Source: Burkholderiales bacterium Ga0077544
GTDB lineage: Bacteria > Pseudomonadota > Gammaproteobacteria > Burkholderiales > Burkholderiaceae_D
DNA: 64,000 bases
Assembly (NCBI GenBank): GCA_001464355.1
Contig: LNEU01000018.1
Location: 124,001 to 188,000 of the forward strand
Direction: 5' to 3'
Shown: positions 45,391-54,668 of the stretch, in pieces
How the letters are laid out: every line of letters begins with the position of its first letter
Position numbering within the stretch: position 1 is the stretch's first letter
Position numbers and translations under genes: made by a program
Notes under the pieces: model-generated
Told to the model about the DNA's origin: nothing
Databases searched by the model: none
What the model saw: the letters and a program-made list of their open reading frames with translations, nothing else

Positions 45391-46791
45391 ATGAGCGTCA
45401 GCGACCCTGAAGTTTCCGTCATCAAGATGTATGCCGCGCGGGAAGAGATATATCCGCGCGAGACGAAAGGGCGTTATGCAAGCTTGCGCTGGATATGCGT
45501 ATGGCTGACGCAGCTCGCGTTTTACGGGCTTCCGTGGCTGAACTGGAATGACAGGCAGGCCTTGCTGTTCGATCTGGCCGCGCGCAAGTTTTATATTTTC
45601 GGCATCGTGTTGTGGCCACAGGATTTTATTTATCTTGCGGCTTTGCTCATTATCTCTGCCTATCTGCTGTTTCTGGCGACGGCGATTGCCGGCCGAGTCT
45701 GGTGCGGTTTTGCCTGCCCGCAAACGGTTTATACAGAAATTTTTCTGTGGATAGAGCGGATGATAGAAGGCAAGCGCAGCGCACGCATGCGCCTCGACAA
45801 ACAGCCTGCATCATTTTCCAAGATTGCAAAAAAGACCGCCAAGCATATGGCGTGGGGCGGCGTTGCACTATGGACGGGGTTCACGTTCGTCGGCTACTTC
45901 ACTCCGATTCATACCTTGACGCAGGAAGTATTGAACCTTGCACTCGGCCCGTGGGAGCTATTCTGGGTATTGTTTTATGCATTCGCCACTTACGGTAATG
46001 CAGGCTGGTTGCGTGAACAGGTCTGCAAGTACATGTGTCCCTACGCACGCTTTCAGAGCTCGATGTTCGACAAGGATTCGCTGATCATCAGCTACGATCG
46101 AAAACGCGGCGAACCACGCGGCATGCCGAGCAAGCATGCAGATGCATCGGCGAAGACATTGGGGGATTGCATAGATTGCACATTGTGCGTGCAGGTTTGT
46201 CCGGTCGGCATCGATATCCGCGATGGCTTGCAGTACGAATGCATAGGATGTGCCGCCTGCGTCGATGCCTGCAATACGGTGATGGATAAAGTAGGGTCAC
46301 CGCGCGGCTTGATTCGTTATACGACGGATAACGCGCTGACCAACAATCTGTCGATCAAGGAAGTCCGGCGGCGTGCGTTGCGTCCACGAGTATTAATCTA
46401 TACCGGCATCCTGCTGGCAATTGTGGTGACCTTCTTTTCGGCACTCGGTTTGCGTACACCGCTCAAGCTAGACGTGATTCGCGATCGCGGTGCGATGGGG
46501 CGCGAGGTCGAGGACGGCATGATAGAAAATGTATACAGACTGCAAATCATGAACACGGCAGAAGCCGCGCACCGCTATCAAATCAGCGTGGCCGGCATTG
46601 AATCGCTGGCACTGGCAACACCGGATGTCGTCGATCTGGCGCCAACCGAAACGCGTGCAGTACCAATCAGAGTACGGGCTGCACAAGGGCAGGGTGCACC
46701 AGGCTCCAACAAGATAACCGTCACGCTGAAAGCAATCGATGATGACGGCCTGCAAGTCACTGAAGACGCGGTATTTTTTGTGCCGCGTTGA
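45391..46791 (+). CDS. ccoG: cbb3 oxidase accessory protein CcoG (FixG/RdxA family)
   Basis: This 466-aa membrane protein has about five helices and a ferredoxin-like domain with two 4Fe-4S motifs, CIDCTLCVQVCP and CIGCAACVDAC. The membrane CGFACPQTVYTEIFLWIER and CKYMCPYARFQSSMFD segments are typical. The C-terminal ~120 residues form the periplasmic domain of FixG (RDRGAMGREVEDGMIENVY). CcoG is thought to reduce Cu(II) to Cu(I) for CuB assembly. It lies about 100 bases after ccoP beyond a hairpin and is followed by the FixH-family gene. Confidence 0.95.
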   Translation: MSVSDPEVSVIKMYAAREEIYPRETKGRYASLRWICVWLTQLAFYGLPWLNWNDRQALLFDLAARKFYIFGIVLWPQDFIYLAALLIISAYLLFLATAIAGRVWCGFACPQTVYTEIFLWIERMIEGKRSARMRLDKQPASFSKIAKKTAKHMAWGGVALWTGFTFVGYFTPIHTLTQEVLNLALGPWELFWVLFYAFATYGNAGWLREQVCKYMCPYARFQSSMFDKDSLIISYDRKRGEPRGMPSKHADASAKTLGDCIDCTLCVQVCPVGIDIRDGLQYECIGCAACVDACNTVMDKVGSPRGLIRYTTDNALTNNLSIKEVRRRALRPRVLIYTGILLAIVVTFFSALGLRTPLKLDVIRDRGAMGREVEDGMIENVYRLQIMNTAEAAHRYQISVAGIESLALATPDVVDLAPTETRAVPIRVRAAQGQGAPGSNKITVTLKAIDDDGLQVTEDAVFFVPR

Positions 46792-46810
46792 AATAGCCAA
46801 GGAGAACAAT

Positions 46811-47338
46811 ATGTCGAAGGTTGCATCGATACCGAATGCCACGCACAACGAAGGTCCCTGGTACAAGCACCGCTGGCCCTGGTTGTTGATGATGGGCCCG
46901 TTCGCGGTAGTGATCGCGGGCAGTATCACGATCTGGATTGCCGTGACACAGCAGGATGCGTTGGTGGTGGATGACTATTACAAGCAGGGCAAGGCGATCA
47001 ATCAGGATTTGCGGCGCGATCGCGTCGCTAGCGATTTGGGCGTACAGTTCTCTGCGCATTACGACGCATCTACCCGCATGTTGAGTGGGTCGGTATCCAA
47101 CGAGGCGAGGCAGGCGATAGACAGTATCAGCGTGCGGCTGATACACGCAACGATTCCGGAAAAAGACCTTGTGCTGCTCGCCCAGCCTGATCAGGCTGGA
47201 AAATTTTCAGTCGCTTTACCCTTGCTGGCGATGGGGCGCTGGCAGGTACTGGTGGAGAATCAGAAGCGCGACTGGCGTTTGAACGGTAGTTGGAGCTGGC
47301 CGGCGCAACGCAGTATTGCCATTGCTGCAGACGAATAA
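46811..47338 (+). CDS. FixH/CcoH-family protein
   Basis: This 175-aa protein starts MSKVASIPNATHNEG behind a good AAGGAGAACAAT site; the longer track ORF begins inside ccoG. It has one N-terminal membrane helix (RWPWLLMMGPFAVVIAGSITIWIAV) and a periplasmic domain with VVDDYYKQGKAINQDLRRD, the hallmark of the FixH family. FixH/CcoH associates with the cbb3 complex during assembly. It is 19 bases after ccoG. The symbols fixH and ccoH are both used for this family, so I leave the field empty. Confidence 0.92.
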   Translation: MSKVASIPNATHNEGPWYKHRWPWLLMMGPFAVVIAGSITIWIAVTQQDALVVDDYYKQGKAINQDLRRDRVASDLGVQFSAHYDASTRMLSGSVSNEARQAIDSISVRLIHATIPEKDLVLLAQPDQAGKFSVALPLLAMGRWQVLVENQKRDWRLNGSWSWPAQRSIAIAADE

Positions 47339-47372
47339 AAAATAAAGCAGCTCAATAAAAAGAGGAGACACA

Positions 47373-47603
47373 ATGCAACGACTATTGATGATCGTTCTAT
47401 GGCCTTCGTTTTTGGTGGCTATCGTAGCGGAAGGCGCACTGTTTTCACTGATCGACCCCTTGCATGGTTCCGTGGTTGATGGCAAAGAGGCAGTCTGGTC
47501 GCTGGCGACTTACACCATAGGCTTCTTTCTCCTGTGGCTGTTCTGTGCATTGTCGAGCGCGCTGACCTGTTATCTGGGCCTGGGCGCAAAGGAAATAAAG
47601 TAG
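47373..47603 (+). CDS. Small membrane protein at the end of the cco cluster
   Basis: This 76-aa protein has an excellent ribosome-binding site (AGAGGAGACACA-ATG). It has two hydrophobic helices: LLMIVLWPSFLVAIVAEGALFSL and YTIGFFLLWLFCALSSALTCYL. I do not know a name for it, but small two-helix proteins of this kind are common after fixH in betaproteobacteria, so a role with the oxidase or its assembly is plausible. It lies 34 bases after the FixH gene and is convergent with fnr. Confidence 0.8.
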   Translation: MQRLLMIVLWPSFLVAIVAEGALFSLIDPLHGSVVDGKEAVWSLATYTIGFFLLWLFCALSSALTCYLGLGAKEIK

Positions 47604-47701
47604 CGGCGCGAAGGCGTGCAGATTGAGTCGCTAACAAGTCGCGATCATCATGCACTGCATTCTGAAAAGGCCAGGGGCCGCAAGTTGTTGCGATAGCGGC
47701 A

Positions 47702-48457
47702 TCAGCCGCAGGTTTCCGTCCCTGCAGCCATTGCCTTCAAGGTGACGGGGTCAAGCAATACGATTTCACGATTGCTGACGGTTAGCAATCCTTGCTTTTT
47801 GAATTTGGAAAGCAGACGACTGATACTTTCTATCGTCAGACCGAGATAATTTCCGATATCTTCGCGCGACATGCGCAACTGGAAGTCTGTCGAGGAATAG
47901 CCGCGCGCCGTGTAACGCGATGCCAGATTCACCAAAAAGGCAGCAAAACGCTGCTCAGCGCGCATATTGCCCAGCAGGAGCATGACGCTTTGTTCACGCG
48001 TGATTTCCTGACTCATCATGCGATGAAAGTGCCGCAGCAGGATGGGCATGGTGCCGAACAACTCTTCCAGTCTGGGAAACGGGATCTCGCAGACTTCACT
48101 ATCTTCCAGTGCAATCGCATCGCAATGATGACGGTCTGTACTGATCGCATCCATGCCGAGTAATTCGCCGGCCATCTGGAACCCGGTAATCTGCTGCTCG
48201 CCGCCGGCATTGATCTGATATGTCTTGAAATGACCGATCCGTACTGCGTATAGATTGGTAAATGGATCATCCATCCGGTACAGGTAACCGTCACGCGGCA
48301 CCTTCCGTCGGCGACCGATGATCTCATCCAGCTTGTCCATATCGTTTTCACCCAAGCCCATGGGCAGGCACAACTGGTGCATGCTGCAGGTTGCGCAACT
48401 GGTGCGCAGTGAAGTAACGAGGGAAGACGGATGGGGGAGGGGGGAAGAATTGCTCAT
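47702..48457 (-). CDS. fnr: Anaerobic regulator of the FNR type (Crp/Fnr family)
   Basis: This 251-aa protein carries the oxygen-sensing cysteines of FNR, Cys21, Cys24 and Cys30 (CATCSMHQLC) plus Cys112 (RHHCDAIAL), which hold a 4Fe-4S cluster. The cyclic-nucleotide-like beta-roll is followed by a helix-turn-helix with SREDIGNYLGLTIESISRLL. The Glu, Ser and Arg of ESISR match the residues that read TTGAT, so the two perfect FNR boxes in this window are its expected targets. It sits tail-to-tail with the cco cluster, with fdxA upstream on the same strand. The usual family length is about 250 aa. Confidence 0.95.
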   Translation of the reverse strand: MSNSSPLPHPSSLVTSLRTSCATCSMHQLCLPMGLGENDMDKLDEIIGRRRKVPRDGYLYRMDDPFTNLYAVRIGHFKTYQINAGGEQQITGFQMAGELLGMDAISTDRHHCDAIALEDSEVCEIPFPRLEELFGTMPILLRHFHRMMSQEITREQSVMLLLGNMRAEQRFAAFLVNLASRYTARGYSSTDFQLRMSREDIGNYLGLTIESISRLLSKFKKQGLLTVSNREIVLLDPVTLKAMAAGTETCG

Positions 48458-48487
48458 GATTTATTATGCATCCTGGTAGCAATTATT

Positions 48488-48506
48488 AAGTGCACTACGT
48501 GCACTT
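48488..48506. promoter_or_regulatory. Perfect palindrome between fdxA and fnr
   Basis: AAGTGCAC-TAC-GTGCACTT has perfect 8-bp arms and a 3-bp spacer. It lies eight bases after the fdxA stop and about 30 bases before the fnr start on the minus strand. It could be an operator for fnr or a short hairpin that ends the fdxA message; no T-tract follows. Confidence 0.45.
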
Positions 48507-48513
48507 TAAACGT

Positions 48514-48876
48514 TTATTTTTTGTTTGCAAAATGACCAGCTTGTATTGTTGTCTGAAGCAAAGATATCTTGTCTTGGATTTTTGCCCATTTTTCATGATC
48601 CGGCATCGGTTCCTGTTGCAGCTTGATCCGCTTCCATTCCGGATGATGTGACAAGTTACGGTTCAATTCGACAAAATGCTTTTGATCCTCGGCGATTTCA
48701 GAGGCGCCGATAATGGCATTGACCGGGCATTCAGGTACGCACACCGAGCAATCTATGCATTCATCCGGATTGATGGCCAGAAAGTTGGGCCCTTCAAAGA
48801 AACAATCCATAGGGCATACCGCGACGCAATCTGTGTATTTGCACTGTATGCATGATTCAGTCACTACAAAAGGCAT
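48514..48876 (-). CDS. fdxA: Ferredoxin FdxA (7Fe type)
   Basis: This 120-aa protein begins [22 protein letters not shown], with the seven-iron ferredoxin arrangement: a 3Fe-4S site with an interrupted motif, and a 4Fe-4S site, [12 protein letters not shown]. The ~50-residue C-terminal helical extension ([14 protein letters not shown]) is typical of FdxA. It is a small soluble electron carrier of unsettled partner. It precedes fnr on the same strand by about 56 bases. Confidence 0.94.
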   Translation of the reverse strand: MPFVVTESCIQCKYTDCVAVCPMDCFFEGPNFLAINPDECIDCSVCVPECPVNAIIGASEIAEDQKHFVELNRNLSHHPEWKRIKLQQEPMPDHEKWAKIQDKISLLQTTIQAGHFANKK

Positions 48877-49154
48877 GTCTCGGATCCATTTTCCATAGGA
48901 TTCGCCATTGTAAGCGCTAAGGGAATTAATTCCTTAAATAAGGGTATTGATGAAAAATACTCAACTCCATGTCTTCTACACGAAATAATTGCATCGCCTG
49001 ACAGACCGATCTGCCCTGGACTTTCAGTCCAGCGGCGAACATATACAATATGGATATTGCAGAAACGTCACTTTGCGTGAAACAAATGGTTTCAACTTGC
49101 GGGCGCAATGCCTGCTAAAGTTGCGGCGCACACAAGACTTAACAGGGGATCGCG

Positions 49155-51572
49155 TTGCGGCTGTTTTCACTTATTAAAAAATCCATCGTGGATTGGTCCG
49201 AGCGACCAACCGACATCAAACTTCGACAGGCAGGAATAGTGGCGCTGATAGGCGCTGGGGCTTTTGCATTGCTGATGGCGCTCTTTACCGCCTTGTTCAT
49301 TGTTCCCAATCTGCCACCCATCGATGCATTGACCGACTACAGGCCGAAAATTCCGCTGCGCGTCTATACCGCCGACAATGTCTTGATAGGTGAATTTGGC
49401 GAGGAGCGTCGCGATTTTGTATCGATAGCGGGAATTCCATCGAGTATGAAGAACGCGATCATCGCGATTGAAGATAATAATTTCTATGAGCATGGCGGCG
49501 TCGACGTTTTGGGCGTGGTGCGTGCCGGCCTGGCGAATCTGATACATAGCCGCTCGCAAGGCGCTTCTACCATCACGATGCAGGTTGCGCGTACCTTTTT
49601 GCTGACGCGTAAAAAAACCTACAGCCGCAAACTGCAAGAAGTCCTGCTGGCATACCGTATCGAAAAGAATCTGACCAAAGATCAGATTCTGGAGTTGTAC
49701 ATGAATCAGATTTATCTGGGACAGCGTGCTTATGGTTTCGGTAGCGCTTCACGTATCTACTTTGGCAAACCGATCAAGGAGTTGACCATTGCCGAAGCCG
49801 CGATGCTGGCCGGCTTGCCGAAGGCTCCCGCCAGTGCCAATCCGGTTGTCAATCCGAAGCGCGCTACCGAGCGTCAGCAATACATACTCAAGCGCATGCA
49901 CGATCTGGGCTTTATCACGCAAACGCAATACGAGAATGCCAAGGCGGAAAAACTGAACGTGCTGGCTGACGGCAATCGTTTCCGCACGCATGCAGAGTAC
50001 GCTGCCGAGCAGGTGCGCCAGTTCATGTACACGCAATACAAGGACGAGATCTATACCAGCGGCATGAGCGTCTACACCACGCTCAACAAGGCTGATCAGG
50101 ACGCGGCTTACGAGGCGCTGCGACGCGGCGTATTGGACTATGACAAGCGCCACGGCTATCGCGGCCCTGAAGATAATATCGATTTGCCGAAAGACGCAGA
50201 AGACAGGCAGCAGGCCATCGAAGACATTCTGGTCAAGCATCCGGATAGTGACGACTTGAAGGCGGCTGTCGCGACGGCGGTTTCAGCGAAATCAGTTAGC
50301 GCTGAAACGCTGTCCGGCGACAATATAGAAATTACCGGTGTCGGCTTGCGTTTTGCTGCATCAGGCTTATCGAGCAAGGCGGCTGAAGATAAAAAAATCA
50401 GGCCGGGTTCGGTAATTCGCGTTGTGCAAGACAGCAAGAAGAAATGGGCTATCGTGCAATTGCCGGAAGTCTCTGCCGCTTTCGTTTCCATTAATGCGCA
50501 GGATGGCGGCATACGGGCGATGGTCGGCGGTTTTGATTTTGCGTTGAATCAGTTTGATCATGTCACGCAGGCATGGCGACAACCCGGCTCTACCATCAAG
50601 CCCTTCGTTTATTCGGCTGCGCTGGAAAAGGGATTTTCACCCGCGACTCTGGTGAACGATGCGCCATTGGCCGACGACAGCATGACCGAGCAAAACGGCA
50701 AGGCCTGGAATCCGGGTAACGACGATGGTAATTACGATGGTCCGGTCACGATGCGTACCGGCTTGAAGCGCTCAAAAAATCTGGTCTCTATCCGCATTTT
50801 GCGCAAGATCACGCCACCGTTTGCAATCGAACACATGGCACATTTCGGTCTGCAGGCAGACAAGCAGCCATCCAATCTGACACTGACCCTGGGCACAGGT
50901 TCTGTCACGCCGTTGCAGATGGCGGGTGCCTATGCGGTATTTGCCAATGGCGGTTTTAAATTGAAGCCTTATCTGATTCAGAAAGTTGTCGACGTACGCG
51001 GCAATGTATTGATGGAGGCTGATCATCCGCAAGCAGGGGATGAAACCGCACGTGCCATCGATCCGCGCAACGCTTTCATCATGAATACGATGTTGCGCGA
51101 CGTTGTACGCTCCGGTACAGGTTACATGGCCGGGCAACGATTGGGGCGCAGTGATCTGGCCGGAAAAACCGGTACCACCAACGATTCCATGGATGGCTGG
51201 TTTGCCGGTTACGGCCGCGATGTGGTGGGCGTGGCATGGATGGGTTACGACACGCCGCGTACGCTCGGCAGCAGAGAGTTCGGCAGCACGCTGGCACTGC
51301 CGATCTGGGTTGATTACATGAAGACTGCGCTGCGCGGCAAGCCGGAAATCCAGAGCGCCGTGCCAGCTGGCTTGACGCAAGTCAATGGTGATTGGTCTTA
51401 TGACGAATACGTCAATGGTGACGCGGTCAGATCGGTGGATGTGGATGAGCAAAAGGGATTCTGGGAGCGCTTGTTTAATCCGGATAACGAACCACAAGCC
51501 CCGGGAAATATAAATCCAGATGGCGTGAATCCGGAAGAAAAACAGAATAACGAAGATATGTATCGCGGTTAA
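49155..51572 (+). CDS. mrcA: Penicillin-binding protein 1A (bifunctional transglycosylase/transpeptidase)
   Basis: This 805-aa class A PBP builds peptidoglycan. A short cytoplasmic N-terminus and one membrane helix (IVALIGAGAFALLMALFTALF) are followed by the GT51 glycosyltransferase with EDNNFYEHGGVD (catalytic Glu, about residue 105) and QGASTITMQVAR. An OB-like insert typical of PBP1A precedes the transpeptidase, with SxxK in GSTIKPFVY (about 480), SKN in LKRSKNLVS and KTGT in LAGKTGTTND (about 672). The start is TTG, placed about six bases after AGGGG; no in-frame ATG lies near enough. It is divergent from fdxA. Confidence 0.95.
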   Translation: MRLFSLIKKSIVDWSERPTDIKLRQAGIVALIGAGAFALLMALFTALFIVPNLPPIDALTDYRPKIPLRVYTADNVLIGEFGEERRDFVSIAGIPSSMKNAIIAIEDNNFYEHGGVDVLGVVRAGLANLIHSRSQGASTITMQVARTFLLTRKKTYSRKLQEVLLAYRIEKNLTKDQILELYMNQIYLGQRAYGFGSASRIYFGKPIKELTIAEAAMLAGLPKAPASANPVVNPKRATERQQYILKRMHDLGFITQTQYENAKAEKLNVLADGNRFRTHAEYAAEQVRQFMYTQYKDEIYTSGMSVYTTLNKADQDAAYEALRRGVLDYDKRHGYRGPEDNIDLPKDAEDRQQAIEDILVKHPDSDDLKAAVATAVSAKSVSAETLSGDNIEITGVGLRFAASGLSSKAAEDKKIRPGSVIRVVQDSKKKWAIVQLPEVSAAFVSINAQDGGIRAMVGGFDFALNQFDHVTQAWRQPGSTIKPFVYSAALEKGFSPATLVNDAPLADDSMTEQNGKAWNPGNDDGNYDGPVTMRTGLKRSKNLVSIRILRKITPPFAIEHMAHFGLQADKQPSNLTLTLGTGSVTPLQMAGAYAVFANGGFKLKPYLIQKVVDVRGNVLMEADHPQAGDETARAIDPRNAFIMNTMLRDVVRSGTGYMAGQRLGRSDLAGKTGTTNDSMDGWFAGYGRDVVGVAWMGYDTPRTLGSREFGSTLALPIWVDYMKTALRGKPEIQSAVPAGLTQVNGDWSYDEYVNGDAVRSVDVDEQKGFWERLFNPDNEPQAPGNINPDGVNPEEKQNNEDMYRG

Positions 51573-51747
51573 TTTTTGTCGTGAGACAGCGAGTTTGTGA
51601 CGGCAAGATAACCTGAAGAATATTCAGCGCGGTCGGATGTGGTGTGGCATGTAGCGCGGTATGTAATGCAGCGTGCGCAGCATATCGAATGTCCCTTTGG
51701 TAAGTCGCGCATTTGGATCATGCATCCCGTCTGGTTTCAGTCTGGTG

Positions 51748-53307
51748 TCACGCGGAAGGCGCCGTTTCAACCCGGCGTCTTCCCAATCCTTTGGCCTTGT
51801 ACATTGCCCGATCTGCCCGGTGCAACAATGCTTCACTGGTGACGCCAGACTCCGGATAGGCAGCAATGCCTATACTGGCGGAAATACTGACAGTGATGCC
51901 GTCAAGAACATACGGCTCGGATATGCATTCGACCAGTTTTTCTGCGGTTGCCTTGGCATTTGTCATGCTGGTTCCTATCATGACAATCGCGAATTCGTCG
52001 CCACCCAGGCGCGCCACGATATCGGAGCTGCGGCTGCCGGCTTTTAGTCGAGCGGCGACGCTGCGCAGCAATCTGTCACCGGTTTCATGGCCATGCCCAT
52101 CGTTGATGATCTTGAAACCGTCCAGATCTATATACAGTATGGATAGTTGACTGTGATTGCGTTCGCACAGCAGCAGTTGTTGATTGACGATCTCATTGAA
52201 TAGCGTGCGATTGGCGAGGCCGGTCAGACCATCGTGATTTGCGCGGTGTTGTGCGCTCTGCAGCATGGCTGATGCTTTCATCAAAGAGGCACCAACTTCG
52301 TCTGCTTCACGCAGATGCAAAGGCGGAACGTCGACTTTTTCGCCACTACCCAAAGCAAGCGCCGGGCCGGTTAGACCGTGCACCGAGAGGGCAATGCGGC
52401 CACCAATGAACCATGCCGCAGCAAGACTGCAGATCAGCAAACCAATCGTGGCGAAGACGAGAAAGAACAAGGTTTCTCGCAACTCGTGGTGCAGACTCTG
52501 TGTCGGTATGCCGATAGCCAGCGACCAGTTTGAAACGGATGAGCGGCTGAAGACTGTTTGTACGGAAATGCCGTCATAGGTCACGCTTTCAAACGTATTT
52601 TCTGTCGCTGCCTTCATTTGCCTGACCATTTCCGGTGTGGCCATTTTTCCTGCGTAGTGCGCCATGTCACGAGTGCGCGCCACGATTCTGCCACTGCCAT
52701 CGAAGATGGCGGCGATCCAGCCTTCCGGCAGCCTTTGCTGCAACAGCAGTTTTTCAAACCGTTCGGGAAAGATGCCGGCATTCAGATTGTATTGAATGGT
52801 TTTCCCGGGGACGGGAACGCCTACCGCGAGCATTGGACGCTGGGTTACCTCGCCGATAAAAATATCCGAAATAACAGGTCGGCCTGTCTCATAAATCATA
52901 TGCATACCGACAAATTTGCTGGAGTTCGGAAGCGCGGTATCGAACGGGCGACGGGTATTGATATATTGCTTCCCATGAATGTCGAGCAGAGCAATATTAA
53001 TGTCGTCTTGGTTGGTCTGATTACTCAATACCTGGTGGGCTTGCTGATAGAAGGCGCGAAAATTGCGAGACTTGATATAAGACGATGTGGAAAGTGCGAC
53101 TAGAGAGGATTCGATGCTGGCAAGATCACGGTCAACCACCGAGATCATGGCTCTTGCGGTGTGGAGCGAATTTGCCAGCAGTTGATCGCGGGCGCGCTGG
53201 TAATCGTATGCGATCAGCAAGACCGCCATCAGAGATGCCGGGACTACGCACGCCATGACGAGTAAAACAAGCTTGGAGCGTATCGTGGGCGCGCGCTTTG
53301 TTTTCAT
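51748..53307 (-). CDS. Membrane-bound diguanylate cyclase with periplasmic Cache-type sensor
   Basis: This 519-aa protein has an N-terminal helix (LVLLVMACVVPASLMAVLLI), a periplasmic sensory region of about 240 residues resembling double-Cache domains, and a second helix (LFFLVFATIGLLICSLAAAWFI). A short HAMP-like linker leads to a C-terminal GGDEF domain, RLGGDEFAIVMIG. An RxxD product-inhibition site (RSSD) lies five residues before the motif. It makes cyclic di-GMP, probably in response to a small ligand outside the membrane. No EAL domain is present. It is convergent with mrcA and divergent from the SUMF1-fold gene. Confidence 0.93.
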   Translation of the reverse strand: MKTKRAPTIRSKLVLLVMACVVPASLMAVLLIAYDYQRARDQLLANSLHTARAMISVVDRDLASIESSLVALSTSSYIKSRNFRAFYQQAHQVLSNQTNQDDINIALLDIHGKQYINTRRPFDTALPNSSKFVGMHMIYETGRPVISDIFIGEVTQRPMLAVGVPVPGKTIQYNLNAGIFPERFEKLLLQQRLPEGWIAAIFDGSGRIVARTRDMAHYAGKMATPEMVRQMKAATENTFESVTYDGISVQTVFSRSSVSNWSLAIGIPTQSLHHELRETLFFLVFATIGLLICSLAAAWFIGGRIALSVHGLTGPALALGSGEKVDVPPLHLREADEVGASLMKASAMLQSAQHRANHDGLTGLANRTLFNEIVNQQLLLCERNHSQLSILYIDLDGFKIINDGHGHETGDRLLRSVAARLKAGSRSSDIVARLGGDEFAIVMIGTSMTNAKATAEKLVECISEPYVLDGITVSISASIGIAAYPESGVTSEALLHRADRAMYKAKGLGRRRVETAPSA

Positions 53308-53596
53308 TATGGCGTCGGGTAAATGTTGCCTGACTATTCAGGAAATGCAAATTTTATAACATTTCGATTGTGTAACCGGTTTTTTATTGCCTAAAGAAAA
53401 ACAATCAGGTGGTCATGCAAATAGTGTTGTGATTTTTCTGCAAGATTGATTACACGCATCAATTTACTTGGCAAAAGAAAATTTCAGAGGCATCGTAGAG
53501 CGCCAGAACGGTAGCTTGATTGCAGATGCATTGCCGATGCATCTCCGATCATCTGCTGCCGATTATTTAATTATTCTCTTGCTGTCTTGCGCCGCC

Positions 53597-54583
53597 ATGC
53601 CTTTACGGACTTTCACCGCTCTCTGCTTGTACCTGCTGCTTTTGCCCGCTTATACGGCTGAACCTGTCATTCAGAACGCGCTCGGCATGAAGTTCGTGCT
53701 GCTGCCTGCAGGCGAATTCCTGATGGGAAGCGATGCCTCGGTGGATACGCTGGCGCACAGCTATCCTCAATATGAGCGCAAACGTTTTGAAGAACTGGCG
53801 GATGAGGCACCGGTGCACAAGGTGCTGATCACGCAAGCTTTTTATATGGAGCAGCACGAAGTGACGGTAGGACAGTTTCGACGCTTTCTTGCTGCTTCCG
53901 GTTACACGCCTGAATCCGAGGCCGATGGCAGTGGCGGCTATGGCTACAATCCCGATTACGATCCGGCAAAATCCGCACGAGGCGATGCTTTTGAGGGACG
54001 TAATATCAAGTATTCGTGGCGCGATCCGGGTTTTGCGCAAGATGATGATCATCCGGTTGTGAATGTTACGTGGAACGATGCAATTGCACTGTGCAAATGG
54101 CTGACTGCCACCGAGGGGAAAACATATCGTTTGCCGACCGAAGCTGAATGGGAATACGCGGCACGCGCAGGGACGCGCACGCAGTATTACACTGGCGACG
54201 ATCCGCAGTCGCTGTTGGCGGCAGCCAATGTGTTCGATGACGATGCTGCAAAAAACTGGTCTGCATGGCGCAGCTATGCACTGGTCGGTTCGGATGGCTT
54301 TGCCTTTACGGCACCGGTAGGTAGTTTTGCGCCCAATGCTTTCGGACTGTACGATATGCACGGCAATGCATGGGAGTGGACTGCCGATTGGCATGATGAT
54401 CGTTATTATGCGAACTCACCGGTGGTCGATCCGCAAGGGCCGGAAAGTGGAAGTGTGCGAGTAAGACGCGGTGGTTCATGGCATACGTGGTCATTTTATG
54501 CACGGTCTTCTTACCGTAACTGGAATGCGCCCAGTACGCGTTATACGCTGGTTGGCATGCGACTGGTGCGTGAAGCGGATTAG
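53597..54583 (+). CDS. Secreted SUMF1/FGE-sulfatase-fold protein
   Basis: This protein of about 328 aa starts MPLRTFTALCLYLLLLPAYTA, a signal peptide, so I prefer this ATG to the upstream TTG at 53468 in the track; no clear ribosome-binding site supports either. The mature part is the formylglycine-generating-enzyme fold: FVLLPAGEFLMGSD, EAPVHKVLI, YMEQHEVTVGQFRRFL, PVVNVTWNDAIALCKWL, YRLPTEAEWEYAARAG, LYDMHGNAWEWTADW and RVRRGGSWHTWSFYARSSYRN. The active-site Cys residues expected near the last segment of true sulfatase activators are absent, so it is unlikely to make formylglycine. Related proteins serve as binding or structural domains. Its role is unknown. Confidence 0.85.
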   Translation: MPLRTFTALCLYLLLLPAYTAEPVIQNALGMKFVLLPAGEFLMGSDASVDTLAHSYPQYERKRFEELADEAPVHKVLITQAFYMEQHEVTVGQFRRFLAASGYTPESEADGSGGYGYNPDYDPAKSARGDAFEGRNIKYSWRDPGFAQDDDHPVVNVTWNDAIALCKWLTATEGKTYRLPTEAEWEYAARAGTRTQYYTGDDPQSLLAAANVFDDDAAKNWSAWRSYALVGSDGFAFTAPVGSFAPNAFGLYDMHGNAWEWTADWHDDRYYANSPVVDPQGPESGSVRVRRGGSWHTWSFYARSSYRNWNAPSTRYTLVGMRLVREAD

Positions 54584-54668
54584 TCACAACTGAATAATTT
54601 TTGTTTGCTGCTGCGCTGATGTTTGCTCGGGGCTCAGTAGGAATATGCGATTGATGAAGTAAGGAAAA

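Noticed and set aside
53445-53463. ATTGAT-N7-ATCAAT inverted repeat, at first sight an FNR box
   Set aside because: The spacer between TTGAT and ATCAA is seven bases instead of four, so FNR binding is not expected. It may be chance in an AT-rich promoter region.
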